From assembly GCF_015547515.1 (NCBI RefSeq), contig NZ_JADMVE010000001.1, positions 184,312-248,311 on the forward strand: a stretch of DNA of 64,000 bases. The letters run 5' to 3'. A program made the position numbers and the translations under genes. Positions 26,272 through 34,841 of the stretch are shown here, one piece after another (the first letter of the stretch is position 1; the number at the start of each line of letters is the position of its first letter). This stretch comes from Eubacterium sp. 1001713B170207_170306_E7. GTDB lineage: Bacteria; Bacillota; Clostridia; Eubacteriales; Eubacteriaceae. Below the pieces are notes generated by a model that did not search any database, was not told the DNA's origin, and saw nothing but the letters and a program-made list of their open reading frames with translations.

Positions 26272-26309
26272 AAAAAAAGGACAGACGATCGCGTCTGTCT
26301 TTTTTTTAT
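26272..26309 (+). terminator. Bidirectional terminator after araM
   Basis: GGACAGACG-ATCG-CGTCTGTC hairpin with an eight-T run, between convergent genes. Confidence 0.85.
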
Positions 26310-26310
26310 T

Positions 26311-27351
26311 TTATAAAAGACCCATGTTTAAAAAGACAAGCTGAGGAACCATGGTGCAGAGGGCCAGAGCCGCAAAGACAATGGCATAGGTCTGCCGGTT
26401 CATTGAGAGTACTCCGATGAATTCCCGGAGGAAAGCGTTTGGAAAGTAGTAAAGCGCTGTCTTTGCCGGAACACCTGTAAAATCAAGACCAGCGTCACGG
26501 GCATAGAGGCTTGCCCGGAGAACATGAAAACTGCTGGTTACAAATACGCCCCGGGCATTCGGCTTAAGCCTGTCAATGATCGCCTTGGAAAAAACCATAT
26601 TTTCTTTCGTGTTGTGGGAGTGATCCTCAACTAAAATATCCGATTCTCTATAGCCCTTGGATAAAAGGTAATCCTTCATCACAGAGGCCTCCGAAACAGA
26701 TTCACCGGTTCCTTTACCGCCGGAAACAACAAATTTTGCCTTTTTTCCAGTCGTTTCCACCTGCTTTTCATAAAAGGCAATGGCCCGGTCCAGGCGCCTG
26801 GCCAGAAGCGGCGTGGCCTTACCGTCAATTACCCGGCAGCCCAGGATCAGAATAAAGTCCTCGTCGTAGGAAGGCTTATTGAAATAGTAAAGGGCAGAGG
26901 CATTGGCAAAGCTGATAAACAGAAATCCAAAAAACAAAACAACAATCGCCAGCATGGAATAGATCAGTGGAATGACAGGATTGACATTCATAAAAAAGGG
27001 AAGTGTGTAGAACAGTAACAGCGCGGCAAGAATAATGAGCCCGAGAAGCAGGGTTAAAAGATTACTGACCCGTGCTCCTTCACGCGATACCATTCGCTGT
27101 CCATTGATCATCAGCGCAATGCTTGAGAAAAGCAGCAGCAGGGGCATCATTAGAAATACCAGCGCGACAATTCCAAGTATCACCCAGATAACCGGGTTGA
27201 GAGGGGACATTAAGGCATAGCCGAAAAGTCCAAGAAGAAAAAGGGCGAGAAAGACTGTCATCAAAATGCCGCCGGCAATGGGGCGCTTCTGCTTGTAGTA
27301 CAGGCGGTAAAACAGGATGAAAATAATAATGGCAGGTATTAAAAAAATCAT
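26311..27351 (-). CDS. YdcF family membrane protein (DUF218)
   Basis: A 346-residue protein with five or so N-terminal membrane helices (residues 1-160) and a C-terminal DUF218/SanA-like domain (ILGCRVIDGKATPLLARRLDRA, VSGGKGTGESVSEA, VEDHSHNTKENM, VTSSFHVLRASLYA). A last hydrophobic helix ends the protein. YdcF-like proteins are linked to envelope polymer metabolism; the reaction is unknown. AGGAG precedes the ATG. Confidence 0.82.
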   Translation of the reverse strand: MIFLIPAIIIFILFYRLYYKQKRPIAGGILMTVFLALFLLGLFGYALMSPLNPVIWVILGIVALVFLMMPLLLLFSSIALMINGQRMVSREGARVSNLLTLLLGLIILAALLLFYTLPFFMNVNPVIPLIYSMLAIVVLFFGFLFISFANASALYYFNKPSYDEDFILILGCRVIDGKATPLLARRLDRAIAFYEKQVETTGKKAKFVVSGGKGTGESVSEASVMKDYLLSKGYRESDILVEDHSHNTKENMVFSKAIIDRLKPNARGVFVTSSFHVLRASLYARDAGLDFTGVPAKTALYYFPNAFLREFIGVLSMNRQTYAIVFAALALCTMVPQLVFLNMGLL

Positions 27352-27425
27352 GGCATTCTCCTGATTGAAATTTATTTTTATAGTATAAATATACCCGCCC
27401 TCATGAAAATAAAGCAGACATTTTA

Positions 27426-27450
27426 ACGACCGGTAAAATTTACCGGTCGT
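27426..27450. repeat. ACGACCGGTAAA palindrome, copy 2
   Basis: A perfect 25-base palindrome, ACGACCGGTAAA-A-TTTACCGGTCGT. The stop codon of the leftward DUF3786 gene lies inside it, so its last codons (Asp-Asp-Asp-Arg-stop) are supplied by the repeat. Confidence 0.8.
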
Positions 27451-28114
27451 CGTCAGCTGCTTTTTTAAGTTTTAGCCGGTACTGCTGCTGGATCAGATCA
27501 GCCACCAGGCTGCAGAGGGCCACGCTGTCCTCAATGTGCATCTGCTCGCTGATGGTAGCGTCAAAGAGAAGCTGGAAGGCCCCCGGGAAATCCTCATCGC
27601 CGGCCCAGAACTGGATACGGGCAGGAATACGCGGCGCAAAGAATCCCTGTGCGCAGAGATCAGCCTTGTCCTCGACAATCGAAAAGCCGATCTCTGGCAG
27701 AGCCGCATTCAGGAGGTCAGGGTCACAGCGGTCATAAAAAACGCCCATGGGCTCAATGACATTCTGCCGGATATTCGGATAAAAGACCGCGCCCCTGGGC
27801 TGATCCTTATAAGAAATCCACCTTCCTGAAAGGGGAAGCTCCACAGCGTGGGAAAAATAATTGAGCGCGATGAGCCGCCAGCTAATATCTGGCTTTTCGG
27901 CTGTGCCTGCAAAGTACACATCGCCGTCCGGGTAGGGGATGGTCAGAAGCTGTCCAAAGCAGTCAAGGGTGAAATTACCCGCTTTTTCATAGTATTTGCA
28001 GCCAGTATTTTTTGTGATCGCCACAGGATCAAGGGCCCGCAGCCTGCGCCGGCTTTCGTCAAAGGCACCGCGGTAGGCGCCCTCTTCAGGATTGCTTTTC
28101 ATATAATCGTACAT
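27440..28114 (-). CDS. DUF3786 domain protein
   Basis: A 224-residue protein of the DUF3786 group, seen in anaerobes, with KNTGCKYYEKAGNFTLDCFGQ and WRLIALNYFSHA segments typical of the family; two cysteines stand in the first. Function unknown. The start at 28114 is chosen because GTGAGG lies nine bases upstream; a longer in-frame start at 28180 has no site. The gene end runs into a dispersed palindrome. Confidence 0.75.
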   Translation of the reverse strand: MYDYMKSNPEEGAYRGAFDESRRRLRALDPVAITKNTGCKYYEKAGNFTLDCFGQLLTIPYPDGDVYFAGTAEKPDISWRLIALNYFSHAVELPLSGRWISYKDQPRGAVFYPNIRQNVIEPMGVFYDRCDPDLLNAALPEIGFSIVEDKADLCAQGFFAPRIPARIQFWAGDEDFPGAFQLLFDATISEQMHIEDSVALCSLVADLIQQQYRLKLKKAADDDR

Positions 28115-28231
28115 CGTCTGATACCTCACTTTGTAAGTTATGCCCATTATAGCATGCAAAGGCAGCAGAGGCAATTTCACATTGGTGCGGGTTTGTGCTA
28201 CAATAGCTTTACTGAGAATGGAGGGATGAGC

Positions 28232-30589
28232 ATGGCCTATGAGGTGGTAGAGCTTTCGGTGCGGGAGCTGGTAGAATTTATTATGCGTTCAGGCAGTATT
28301 GACAGCCGTTTTGGCGGGTTTGACCGGGCGGCGGAGGGGGCACGTATCCACAGAAAGCTGCAAAAAGAAGCCGGAGAGCATTACCGCGCAGAGGTTACCC
28401 TGGCCGAGGCCACAGACATCAAGGGGTTCACCTTTAAAATACAGGGCCGGGCGGATGGAATCTTCGAGGAAGAAGGTATCACCGTTATTGATGAGATCAA
28501 AACCATCACCCGAAGCCTGGAGGACATGGATGAAGACAGCCGCCCGGTGCACTGGGCCCAGGCCAAGTGCTACGGCTATATTTACGGCAGCCAGCAGGGG
28601 CTTGACTTCATCGATATTCAGCTCACCTACTATCAGGTGGATACAAAAGAGATCCGGCGGTTCCGTAAAAGCTTTTCCGTTATCGAGCTGGAGGATTTCT
28701 ACCTTGCCCTGTTAGACGCCTATATCCGCTGGGCGGAGATGCAGCGCCAGTGGGTTGAAAAGCGGGACGAAACCATCCGCACCTTGGATTTTCCTTATAA
28801 AACCTACCGCAGAGGCCAGCGAGAGATGGCTGTGGCCGTTTTTAACACCATCAAAAAAAGCGGTAAGCTCTTCTGCCAGGCGCCCACCGGCATTGGAAAA
28901 ACCTTATCTACACTTTTTCCCTCTGTGAAGGCGCTGGGCAGCGGGTTGGCAGAAAAGCTTTTTTACCTGACGGCCAAAACCATCACCCGCCAGGCTGCTG
29001 TGGACGCCTTTACACTTATGAAGGAAGAGGGCCTGGAGCTTCGGACTGTTACTCTGACCGCCAAAGATAAAATCTGCTTTCTGGACGAACGCAGCTGTAA
29101 CCCGGACGACTGCCCCTACGCCGACGGCTATTTCGACCGTGTGAGCGATGTGCTCTACGAGGTGCTCCAGCAGGAAACTGTCTTTTCAAGAGAGGCCATT
29201 GAGGCCATTGCGCTTGAAAATAATCTGTGTCCCTTTGAGTTCTCGCTGGATCTTACCCTCTGGTGTGACACCATTATCTGTGATTACAACTATCTTTTTG
29301 ACCCTTTGGTCGCCCTGAAACGCTTTTTCATGGATGAGAAAGGCGATTACGTCTTTCTAGTGGATGAGGCCCACAATCTGGTGGACCGGGCAAGAGAAAT
29401 GTACTCCGCATCCCTTAGAAAATCAGATTTTCTAAATCTTAAACGGCAGCTGACCAAAACAGACAAACGCCTGAAGGAGCCCCTGAACAAGGTGAATCAG
29501 GCCATGATCGACCTGCGGAAAAGCTGCCCGGACAGCCGGTCCCGTATCAGCAAAGAGGAGCTTGGAGATTTTAATGAGCTTCTGGGCTTCTTCTGCTTTG
29601 CCTGTGAGGACTGGCAGAAAAAGCACCCGGACCACCCAGCGGCCGACGTGGTGCTGGAGCTTTATTTTCAGGTCCGGACCTATTTAAAGATCGCCGAGTT
29701 TTATGATGAGCACTATATCACCACCGTCCACACCTATGGCAGCGAGGTCATCGTGAAGCAGGTATGCCTGGATCCGGCTCTGCTGCTGAGGGCACGTCTG
29801 GCCTGCGGCAAGGCCTCGGTCCTCTTTTCAGCCACCCTTACCCCTCTGGAATATTTTATCGCAGTGCTGGGCGGCGAGGAGGAAACCCCGCGCTATGAGC
29901 TGCCTTCACCCTTTGACCCGTCAAAGCTTGGTATCCTTCTGGCAGATACCATCAGCACCCGCTATGTGGACAGAGAAGAGAGCTATGCCCCCATCGCTGA
30001 AATGATCGCCGCCTTTGCGGCAGGAAAAAAGGGCAATTACATGGTCTACTTTCCATCCTATGCTTATCTTAACGCAGTTTTCGAGATTTTTAAGGAGTGC
30101 TTTCCAGATATCAAGACCATGGCCCAGGAGCGGGATATGGACGAAGCCGCAAGAGAAGCCTTTCTGGCAGCTTTCGACGCCGAAAATCCTGAAACCCTTA
30201 TTGGTTTCTGCGTCATGGGCGGTATCTATTCCGAAGGAATCGATCTCAAGGGAGACCGACTTATCGGAACGGTTATCGTAGGCGTGGGTCTTCCGCAAAT
30301 TGGCGATGAGCGCAATATTATAAGGAATTATTACGATGATAAACAGGGCAGCGGCTTCGCCTACGCCTATCAGTTTCCAGGCATGAATAAAGTTCTTCAG
30401 GCCGTTGGACGCGTCATCCGGGATGAGGCAGACCGGGGGATGGTGCTCTTTATCGACAGCCGGTTTTCAAGCAGCAGCTATCGCAGGCTCTTCCCGCCGC
30501 ATTTATCCCACTATATAAAAGTAAGAAGTGTGCAGGACGTTGGGCGGGAGACCAGAGAATTTTGGGATCAAACGAAAGATTGTGAATAA
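28232..30589 (+). CDS. PD-(D/E)XK nuclease-XPD/DinG helicase fusion
   Basis: A 785-residue DNA repair-type helicase. Residues 1-115 look like a PD-(D/E)XK nuclease (GRADGI with D near 74, then IDEIKT near 86-90). Helicase motifs follow: GQREM, Walker A APTGIGKT near 215-224, DEAH near 376, and QAVGRVIRDEADRG near 723. Four cysteines between motifs I and II (KICFLD, RSCNPDDCPY, NLCPFEF) fit the XPD-type iron-sulfur cluster. ATG 28232 follows GGAGGG by six bases; the frame is open far upstream only by chance. Confidence 0.87.
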   Translation: MAYEVVELSVRELVEFIMRSGSIDSRFGGFDRAAEGARIHRKLQKEAGEHYRAEVTLAEATDIKGFTFKIQGRADGIFEEEGITVIDEIKTITRSLEDMDEDSRPVHWAQAKCYGYIYGSQQGLDFIDIQLTYYQVDTKEIRRFRKSFSVIELEDFYLALLDAYIRWAEMQRQWVEKRDETIRTLDFPYKTYRRGQREMAVAVFNTIKKSGKLFCQAPTGIGKTLSTLFPSVKALGSGLAEKLFYLTAKTITRQAAVDAFTLMKEEGLELRTVTLTAKDKICFLDERSCNPDDCPYADGYFDRVSDVLYEVLQQETVFSREAIEAIALENNLCPFEFSLDLTLWCDTIICDYNYLFDPLVALKRFFMDEKGDYVFLVDEAHNLVDRAREMYSASLRKSDFLNLKRQLTKTDKRLKEPLNKVNQAMIDLRKSCPDSRSRISKEELGDFNELLGFFCFACEDWQKKHPDHPAADVVLELYFQVRTYLKIAEFYDEHYITTVHTYGSEVIVKQVCLDPALLLRARLACGKASVLFSATLTPLEYFIAVLGGEEETPRYELPSPFDPSKLGILLADTISTRYVDREESYAPIAEMIAAFAAGKKGNYMVYFPSYAYLNAVFEIFKECFPDIKTMAQERDMDEAAREAFLAAFDAENPETLIGFCVMGGIYSEGIDLKGDRLIGTVIVGVGLPQIGDERNIIRNYYDDKQGSGFAYAYQFPGMNKVLQAVGRVIRDEADRGMVLFIDSRFSSSSYRRLFPPHLSHYIKVRSVQDVGRETREFWDQTKDCE

Positions 30590-30596
30590 AGCATAA

Positions 30597-30644
30597 AAAT
30601 AAACGCATATTCCGTGATAAAATCAGTGGAATATGCGTTTTTGT
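30597..30644 (+). terminator. Terminator after helicase
   Basis: AAACGCATATTCC...GGAATATGCGTTT stem with T run. Confidence 0.8.
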
Positions 30645-30655
30645 GGTTGAAGATG

Positions 30656-31164
30656 ACCACCGTGCTGAACCTGCAGGGGCTCATCGCTCTGATTCTTGGC
30701 AGCAGGACAATCGAGGCGAAGCGGTTTCGCAGCTGGGTAACGGGTATGGTAGTCCCCTCTATTTTAAAATATAGGGCCTATATGGCGCCGGAAACCTTAA
30801 AAGGGATACAGCAGAGGACCCTGAAGCCAGCCTGATTCAGGCATTGGCGGAGGAAATGGACAAAAGCCGGCAGCTGCAGGAGGAGGTGCTTGTTTTAAGG
30901 GAAACCCTTGGCCGGGCCAGACCAAAGCTTTTGTTTGCGGACAGCATTACCGCCTCACAGGGGTCCATCTCCATGGGAGATATGGCCAAGCTGCTCTGGC
31001 AGAATGGGAATGATACGGGACACATCCGGCCCTTTGAGAAACTGCGGAGATCTGGAGTGCTCAGATGTCAGAAGGGCAGCTGGAACAAGGCCAGCAGGAG
31101 ATTTTTCGTTGGCGGTACGAGGAGAAGGGAAGCTTTAAAAATCTGGCGGCCCAAAAGGGGGTGA
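30656..31164 (+). pseudogene. Decayed phage antirepressor (Bro-N/KilAC)
   Basis: Remains of a phage antirepressor in at least two frames. The first piece (to 30835) matches the end of a Bro-N domain (GLIALILGSRTIEAKRFRSW, VVPSILKYRAYMAPETL). The second (from about 30820) matches the linker and KilAC/ANT domain (LLFADSITASQGSISMGDMA, KLLWQNGNDTGHIRPFEKL). A frameshift near 30810 joins them; the start and the C-terminal end are missing. This is a relic of mobile DNA, not an active gene. Confidence 0.75.
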
Positions 31165-31229
31165 GCCCCGCGGCAGTGACGAAAGCCTACAAACGGGCTT
31201 TGACCGCCCTGCGTAAAAAGACAGCCTGA
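31065..31229 (+). pseudogene. Relic of phage sigma-like HTH protein
   Basis: A 54-codon open stretch with the sequence QQEIFRWRYEEKGSFKNLAA then VSPAAVTKAYKRALTALRK, the look of a sigma-70 region 4 helix-turn-helix from a phage late-gene regulator. It overlaps the antirepressor relic in another frame and lacks an N-terminal half and a ribosome site, so it is probably a fragment joined by deletion. Confidence 0.5.
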
Positions 31230-31268
31230 ACGGATGGCCAAGCTTTGAGGTATAAACCTTTAGCTGCG

Positions 31269-31297
31269 TTGATTTTTTAAAGGCGTTGGGGTATAAT
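31269..31297 (+). promoter_or_regulatory. Promoter of the CARF-nuclease operon
   Basis: TTGATT (31269-31274), 17 bp, TATAAT (31292-31297). It is the only good promoter upstream of the five genes at 31401-34719. Confidence 0.7.
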
Positions 31298-31309
31298 GAA
31301 AAACGATAG

Positions 31310-31348
31310 AGGGCAGGGCTGAGGTTTTATTCAGGTCTGCCTTTTTTC
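31310..31348 (+). terminator. Leader terminator (possible attenuator)
   Basis: GGCAG-GG-CTGA...TCAG-GT-CTGCC hairpin followed by six Ts, starting only about eight bases after the expected transcription start. It would stop most transcripts before the operon unless read through, so attenuation is possible. A second small hairpin (TTTCCG-TTA-CGGAAA, about 31376-31390) lies beside the ribosome site of the first gene. Confidence 0.6.
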
Positions 31349-31400
31349 ATAAAATGATGGGGAATCAAGAGGAAATTTCCGTTACGGAAAGGAATAAAAA

Positions 31401-31991
31401 ATGACAGTTCAATTTACAGATCAGTATATTTTTAAAAATGAAGCGTATAATATCACAGCCCTGGAGAACACGCTGGTGTTTGATCCTTCGGATTACGGCG
31501 CCTTTCCAATATCCTTCTGCCCAGCCTGCGCCAGAGGCTTTTATGGACAGTACGGTCTGCGCGAGGGCCGGCTTTGCCTGAGAAACCTGTACATCACCAC
31601 CCTGGGGGATTATCCGGAAATCAGGGGCGTGGCTCCGGAGGCCAACCGCCAGGATTTTTTTCTGAGTCTTTTTAAGGTTTACCGTGGCATCAATATCCCG
31701 GCGGCCTACAGCGGCGGTATGTTTATCGGCCGGGATCTGGTGGAGGATTTTTATGAATCCACAGGCGTGCAGAAGCACTATGCCTACAAGGATGTCTATC
31801 TGCTCAAGTTCAAGGAGGGGCGGCTCAAAAGCGCCCGGGATTATTCGGATAAAATGCAGAAGATCCGGGATGATATTATCTGCGATACCAACTATTTTTA
31901 TTATGACGAGGCTTCCTTTTCCTTTGTGCGCAATCCGTCGTACGATTCGCCCTATGAGGTGAACTGGGAGGATTTGATCAAACAGGAATAA
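31401..31991 (+). CDS. Unknown protein, first gene of CARF operon
   Basis: A 196-residue protein I do not recognise. It has a paired-cysteine segment (SFCPACARGFYGQYGLREG) with a third cysteine ten or so residues on, an aromatic-rich C-terminal half (NYFYYDEASFSFVRNPSYD), and no membrane helix. GAAAGGA precedes the ATG. It starts the operon and lies 14 bases before the phosphatase gene, so it likely works with it. Metal binding by the cysteines is possible but unproven. Confidence 0.7.
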   Translation: MTVQFTDQYIFKNEAYNITALENTLVFDPSDYGAFPISFCPACARGFYGQYGLREGRLCLRNLYITTLGDYPEIRGVAPEANRQDFFLSLFKVYRGINIPAAYSGGMFIGRDLVEDFYESTGVQKHYAYKDVYLLKFKEGRLKSARDYSDKMQKIRDDIICDTNYFYYDEASFSFVRNPSYDSPYEVNWEDLIKQE

Positions 31992-32005
31992 AACAGGAGG
32001 TGCCA

Positions 32006-32707
32006 ATGCGTTACGTGATGAGTGATCTGCACGGCTGCGGGGCGGCTTATACGGCTATGCTGGAGCGTATAGACTTTGGACAGGAGGATACGCTTTATAT
32101 CCTGGGAGATGTGATGGACCGGGGTCCAGACCCGATAGGCATTTTGCTGGAGATGCTTGAGTCGCCCAATGTGGTGCCGCTTCTGGGCAACCATGAGTAC
32201 ATGGCCTACAGTGTTTTGAGCCAGCTGGAGCCCGGTATGACCGAGCGGGATTTTTACGCGGTTCTGGACACGGAAGGGTTTGCCAACTATCATTTATGGA
32301 TGATGAACGGTGGGAAGACAACACTCCATCAGTATCTGAGACTGCCCTGCGAACAGCAGCGGCGAGTGCTGGGATACCTGGAGGGCTTTAAACAGTATGA
32401 GACAGTGGAGGCCGGCGGGCAGATCTTTTTTATGGTCCACGCCGGGCTTGGCCACTTTTCCGAGAAAAAGGCTCTCAGCGACTATACCATCGACGAGCTG
32501 GTGTGGGAGCGGCCAGATTACAGCCGGGTCTATTTTGAAGAGGCAGTGCTGGTGACAGGGCATACGCCTACGTCCAGCTTTGCCGAGCCTGACCGGGTCT
32601 TTTGGGGAAACGGACATCTGGCCATTGACTGCGGGTGTGTGTTTAACGGGACTCTGGGCGCTGTGTGCCTGGAAACCCTTGAGGAATTTTATGTAAAATG
32701 GAAGTAG
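32006..32707 (+). CDS. Calcineurin-like metallophosphatase
   Basis: A 233-residue phosphoesterase of the bacterial PrpE/ApaH-like protein phosphatase group. The metal motifs are complete: SDLHGC near residue 6, GDVMDRGPDP near 35-45, GNHEYM near 63-68, and HAGLGH / GHTPT later. ATG 32006 follows AGGAGGT by five bases. Substrates in the family are phosphoproteins or dinucleotide polyphosphates; here the operon partners suggest a nucleotide substrate, an inference only. Confidence 0.85.
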   Translation: MRYVMSDLHGCGAAYTAMLERIDFGQEDTLYILGDVMDRGPDPIGILLEMLESPNVVPLLGNHEYMAYSVLSQLEPGMTERDFYAVLDTEGFANYHLWMMNGGKTTLHQYLRLPCEQQRRVLGYLEGFKQYETVEAGGQIFFMVHAGLGHFSEKKALSDYTIDELVWERPDYSRVYFEEAVLVTGHTPTSSFAEPDRVFWGNGHLAIDCGCVFNGTLGAVCLETLEEFYVKWK

Positions 32708-32719
32708 AGGAGGATAAGG

Positions 32720-33238
32720 ATGGGAAACATTGAACTTTTACTGGGGGATATTACAAAGGACCACGGTGTGGACGCTATTGTCAACGCGGCCAACAGCTCG
32801 CTGCTGGGCGGCGGGGGTGTGGACGGCGCCATCCACCGGGCTGCGGGGCCGGAGCTTTTAGCGGAGTGCCGGACCTTGAAGGGATGTCCCACCGGCGGCG
32901 CGAAAACAACGGCTGCCTACCGTCTGCCCTGCAAATATGTTATCCATACGGTCGGGCCAGTGTGGCATGGCGGCGGTCAGCACGAGGCAGCGCTTTTGAA
33001 GGACTGCTATCAGAATTCCATGACACGGGCTCTGGAAGCTGGCGCCCGCTCAGTGGCCTTTCCGTCAGTTTCGACCGGGGTGTACCATTATCCGGTGGAT
33101 CAGGCGGCAGCCATTGCCCTGAAAACTGTCCAGGATTTTTGGGACGCCCATGCCGGCAGCTTTGACCGCGTGTTGTTTGTCCTGTTTGACGAGCGCACTC
33201 TGGCGGCTTATGAAAAGGCTTATGAAAACCTTAATTGA
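32720..33238 (+). CDS. Macrodomain protein, ADP-ribose deacetylase type
   Basis: A 172-residue MacroD/YmdB-type macrodomain. Hallmarks are GDITKDHGVDAIVNAANSSL, LGGGGVDGAIHRAAG and SVSTGVYHYPVDQAA. Such proteins bind ADP-ribose and remove acetyl or ADP-ribosyl groups. It sits 12 bases after the phosphatase and overlaps the nuclease gene by 17, so the three are made together. The pairing with a CARF-nuclease is unusual enough to note. Confidence 0.9.
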   Translation: MGNIELLLGDITKDHGVDAIVNAANSSLLGGGGVDGAIHRAAGPELLAECRTLKGCPTGGAKTTAAYRLPCKYVIHTVGPVWHGGGQHEAALLKDCYQNSMTRALEAGARSVAFPSVSTGVYHYPVDQAAAIALKTVQDFWDAHAGSFDRVLFVLFDERTLAAYEKAYENLN

Positions 33239-34442
33239 GCTTTATGATCCGGCCCATCCGGTCAAAAATATTCTGGCGTCGCTGATCTTTAAGCCCGAAG
33301 CCCTGGTGTTTATTGGCCTGAAGGGCAGCCTTACAGACCGGGTACAAAGCCTTATTGAGCGGCTGCTGCGGCGAAAAGGCATTGAGGCTGAGCTGAGGTT
33401 TATCGAGACGGATTTAAAGGACGGCAACCGGGTGGTGCGGATGCTTGAACAGATCACCTGGGAGCACGCAGACTGTGTCTTTGAGATTTCCGGCGGCCCG
33501 GATCTGCTGCTGGCTTTGGTGGGGCATTTCTGCGCCCTGCGCGGTGTTCCGCAGCTGTATAAGGATATGGATCGTCAGGAGCTGATCTGGATCACAGGTG
33601 AAGGGGAACGGCGGGAGCCTCTGGCGCTGCCGAAGCTTGGCATCAGCGATCTGCTGCTGGCTTACGGCGCGCGTCTGGAACGCACCGACCATTATTATCC
33701 AGATCTGGGCGATGCGGCTCAGGAGGCCTGTATCGGCCGGATCTGCCAGGTGTTTCTGCGGTTTCTGGAGGAATGGCCCCATGTCAGCGTCTGGTTCCAG
33801 TATGTATGCCGCAACGCGGCTGAGGAGGAGCGGGCTTACGAATGCCTGGAGGTTAGTGAGAAGCGGGACGACCGGGTTAATATGCTGCTGCGGCAGTTTA
33901 AAAATCTGGATGTGTTTTACGCTTTGCAGAAGGCGGGCGCTATTCACGATCTGGCCGTAGACAGCTGGCGCATCAGCTTTCGGTTTGAAAGCACGAAAAT
34001 CAGACGGCTTCTCACCAATCAGGGCGTCTGGCTGGAGCTCTGTACCTACCTGAGCGCCGCGGAAACCGGCGGCTTTGACGATCTGGTCATGAGCGCTGTC
34101 ATTGGATGGGACTATGAGAATCGGGAGCATTACCCGCAGAATGAAATTGATGTGATTTTGATGAAGGGCATCAAGGCCCTGTTTATTTCCTGTAAAACCA
34201 GCATTACCAAGCGTTCGCCCTACGATTTATATGAGATTAAAACCTTGTGTGAGCGTTTCGGCGGTGATATGGCCCAGGCTGTCCTTGTTACTGCGGACAA
34301 TTGTCTGAATGTTAATCACAGCCTTTATATCCGGGCGCGGGAGATGGGAATCGTGATTCTGGATATTAATACCATTAAAAAGGGAAATCTCGGCAGCGAT
34401 CTGCTTAAGATCGCGCAGGGCCGCTATCATTTCCCAGAATAG
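33222..34442 (+). CDS. Card1-like CARF-nuclease (DUF1887)
   Basis: A 406-residue protein. The N-terminal part (about 1-150) has the Rossmann-like CARF layout of DUF1887 (ALVFIGLKGSLTDRVQSLIE, VFEISGGPDLLLALVGHF). The C-terminal part carries a PD-(D/E)XK nuclease: GVWLELCTYL near 268-277, NEIDV near 305-309 and SCKTS near 322-326. In type III CRISPR systems, Card1/Can2 relatives cut nucleic acid when cyclic oligoadenylate binds the CARF domain; no cas gene or array is visible here. ATG 33222 is inside the macrodomain gene. Confidence 0.85.
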   Translation: MKTLIELYDPAHPVKNILASLIFKPEALVFIGLKGSLTDRVQSLIERLLRRKGIEAELRFIETDLKDGNRVVRMLEQITWEHADCVFEISGGPDLLLALVGHFCALRGVPQLYKDMDRQELIWITGEGERREPLALPKLGISDLLLAYGARLERTDHYYPDLGDAAQEACIGRICQVFLRFLEEWPHVSVWFQYVCRNAAEEERAYECLEVSEKRDDRVNMLLRQFKNLDVFYALQKAGAIHDLAVDSWRISFRFESTKIRRLLTNQGVWLELCTYLSAAETGGFDDLVMSAVIGWDYENREHYPQNEIDVILMKGIKALFISCKTSITKRSPYDLYEIKTLCERFGGDMAQAVLVTADNCLNVNHSLYIRAREMGIVILDINTIKKGNLGSDLLKIAQGRYHFPE

Positions 34443-34455
34443 GAGGAAATTAAAA

Positions 34456-34719
34456 ATGGATGAACAGAAAAAGCCGCTCCTGGTCGTTGGTGTCAAGGGA
34501 CAGCAATATGTCTATGAGACAGAAGAAAACCTGGAATACGGCGAATACAGGCGGATAAAGGACATTGCGGAGAGCACCACACACTACGCTGCCAATGCAC
34601 GGTGCGTCAATCCGGATGTGCTGGCCTTCCAGTTTACCACAAGGGTAAGGGAGGAGCTTGGCGTTGTTCTCACACCGGTTCCGGTCTGGCCTCAGATGGT
34701 GGTGAAATTTAAAAAATAG
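34456..34719 (+). CDS. Small unknown protein, last gene of CARF operon
   Basis: An 87-residue protein with a short basic tail. It begins KKPLLVVGVKGQQYVYETEE and is rich in beta-forming residues; no motif is recognised. It follows the nuclease by 13 bases with AGGAGG before the ATG and is the last gene before a terminator, so it belongs to the operon. It could be an accessory or immunity-type protein, but nothing in the sequence proves this. Confidence 0.65.
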   Translation: MDEQKKPLLVVGVKGQQYVYETEENLEYGEYRRIKDIAESTTHYAANARCVNPDVLAFQFTTRVREELGVVLTPVPVWPQMVVKFKK

Positions 34720-34721
34720 CG

Positions 34722-34770
34722 GACAGCAGATTTTGGTACATACCCTGTGCCGGATCTGCTGTTTTTATTT
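34722..34770 (+). terminator. Terminator of the CARF operon
   Basis: ACAGCAGA...TCTGCTGT stem with T-rich tail. Confidence 0.7.
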
Positions 34771-34806
34771 CAGGTATTTTTATTTCTGTCTCTCTTGAAA
34801 AGACTA

Positions 34807-34835
34807 TTGTCTTTTGCTTTAAGATGTGGTACACT
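34807..34835 (+). promoter_or_regulatory. Promoter of the glycine-riboswitch transcript
   Basis: TTGTCT (34807-34812), 17 bp, TACACT (34830-34835), placing the RNA start near 34842. Confidence 0.6.
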
Positions 34836-34841
34836 TTTATA

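Noticed and set aside
27848..28231. Upstream extension of the helicase reading frame
   Set aside because: The extension runs antisense through the DUF3786 gene; a good ribosome site and ATG are at 28220-28232.
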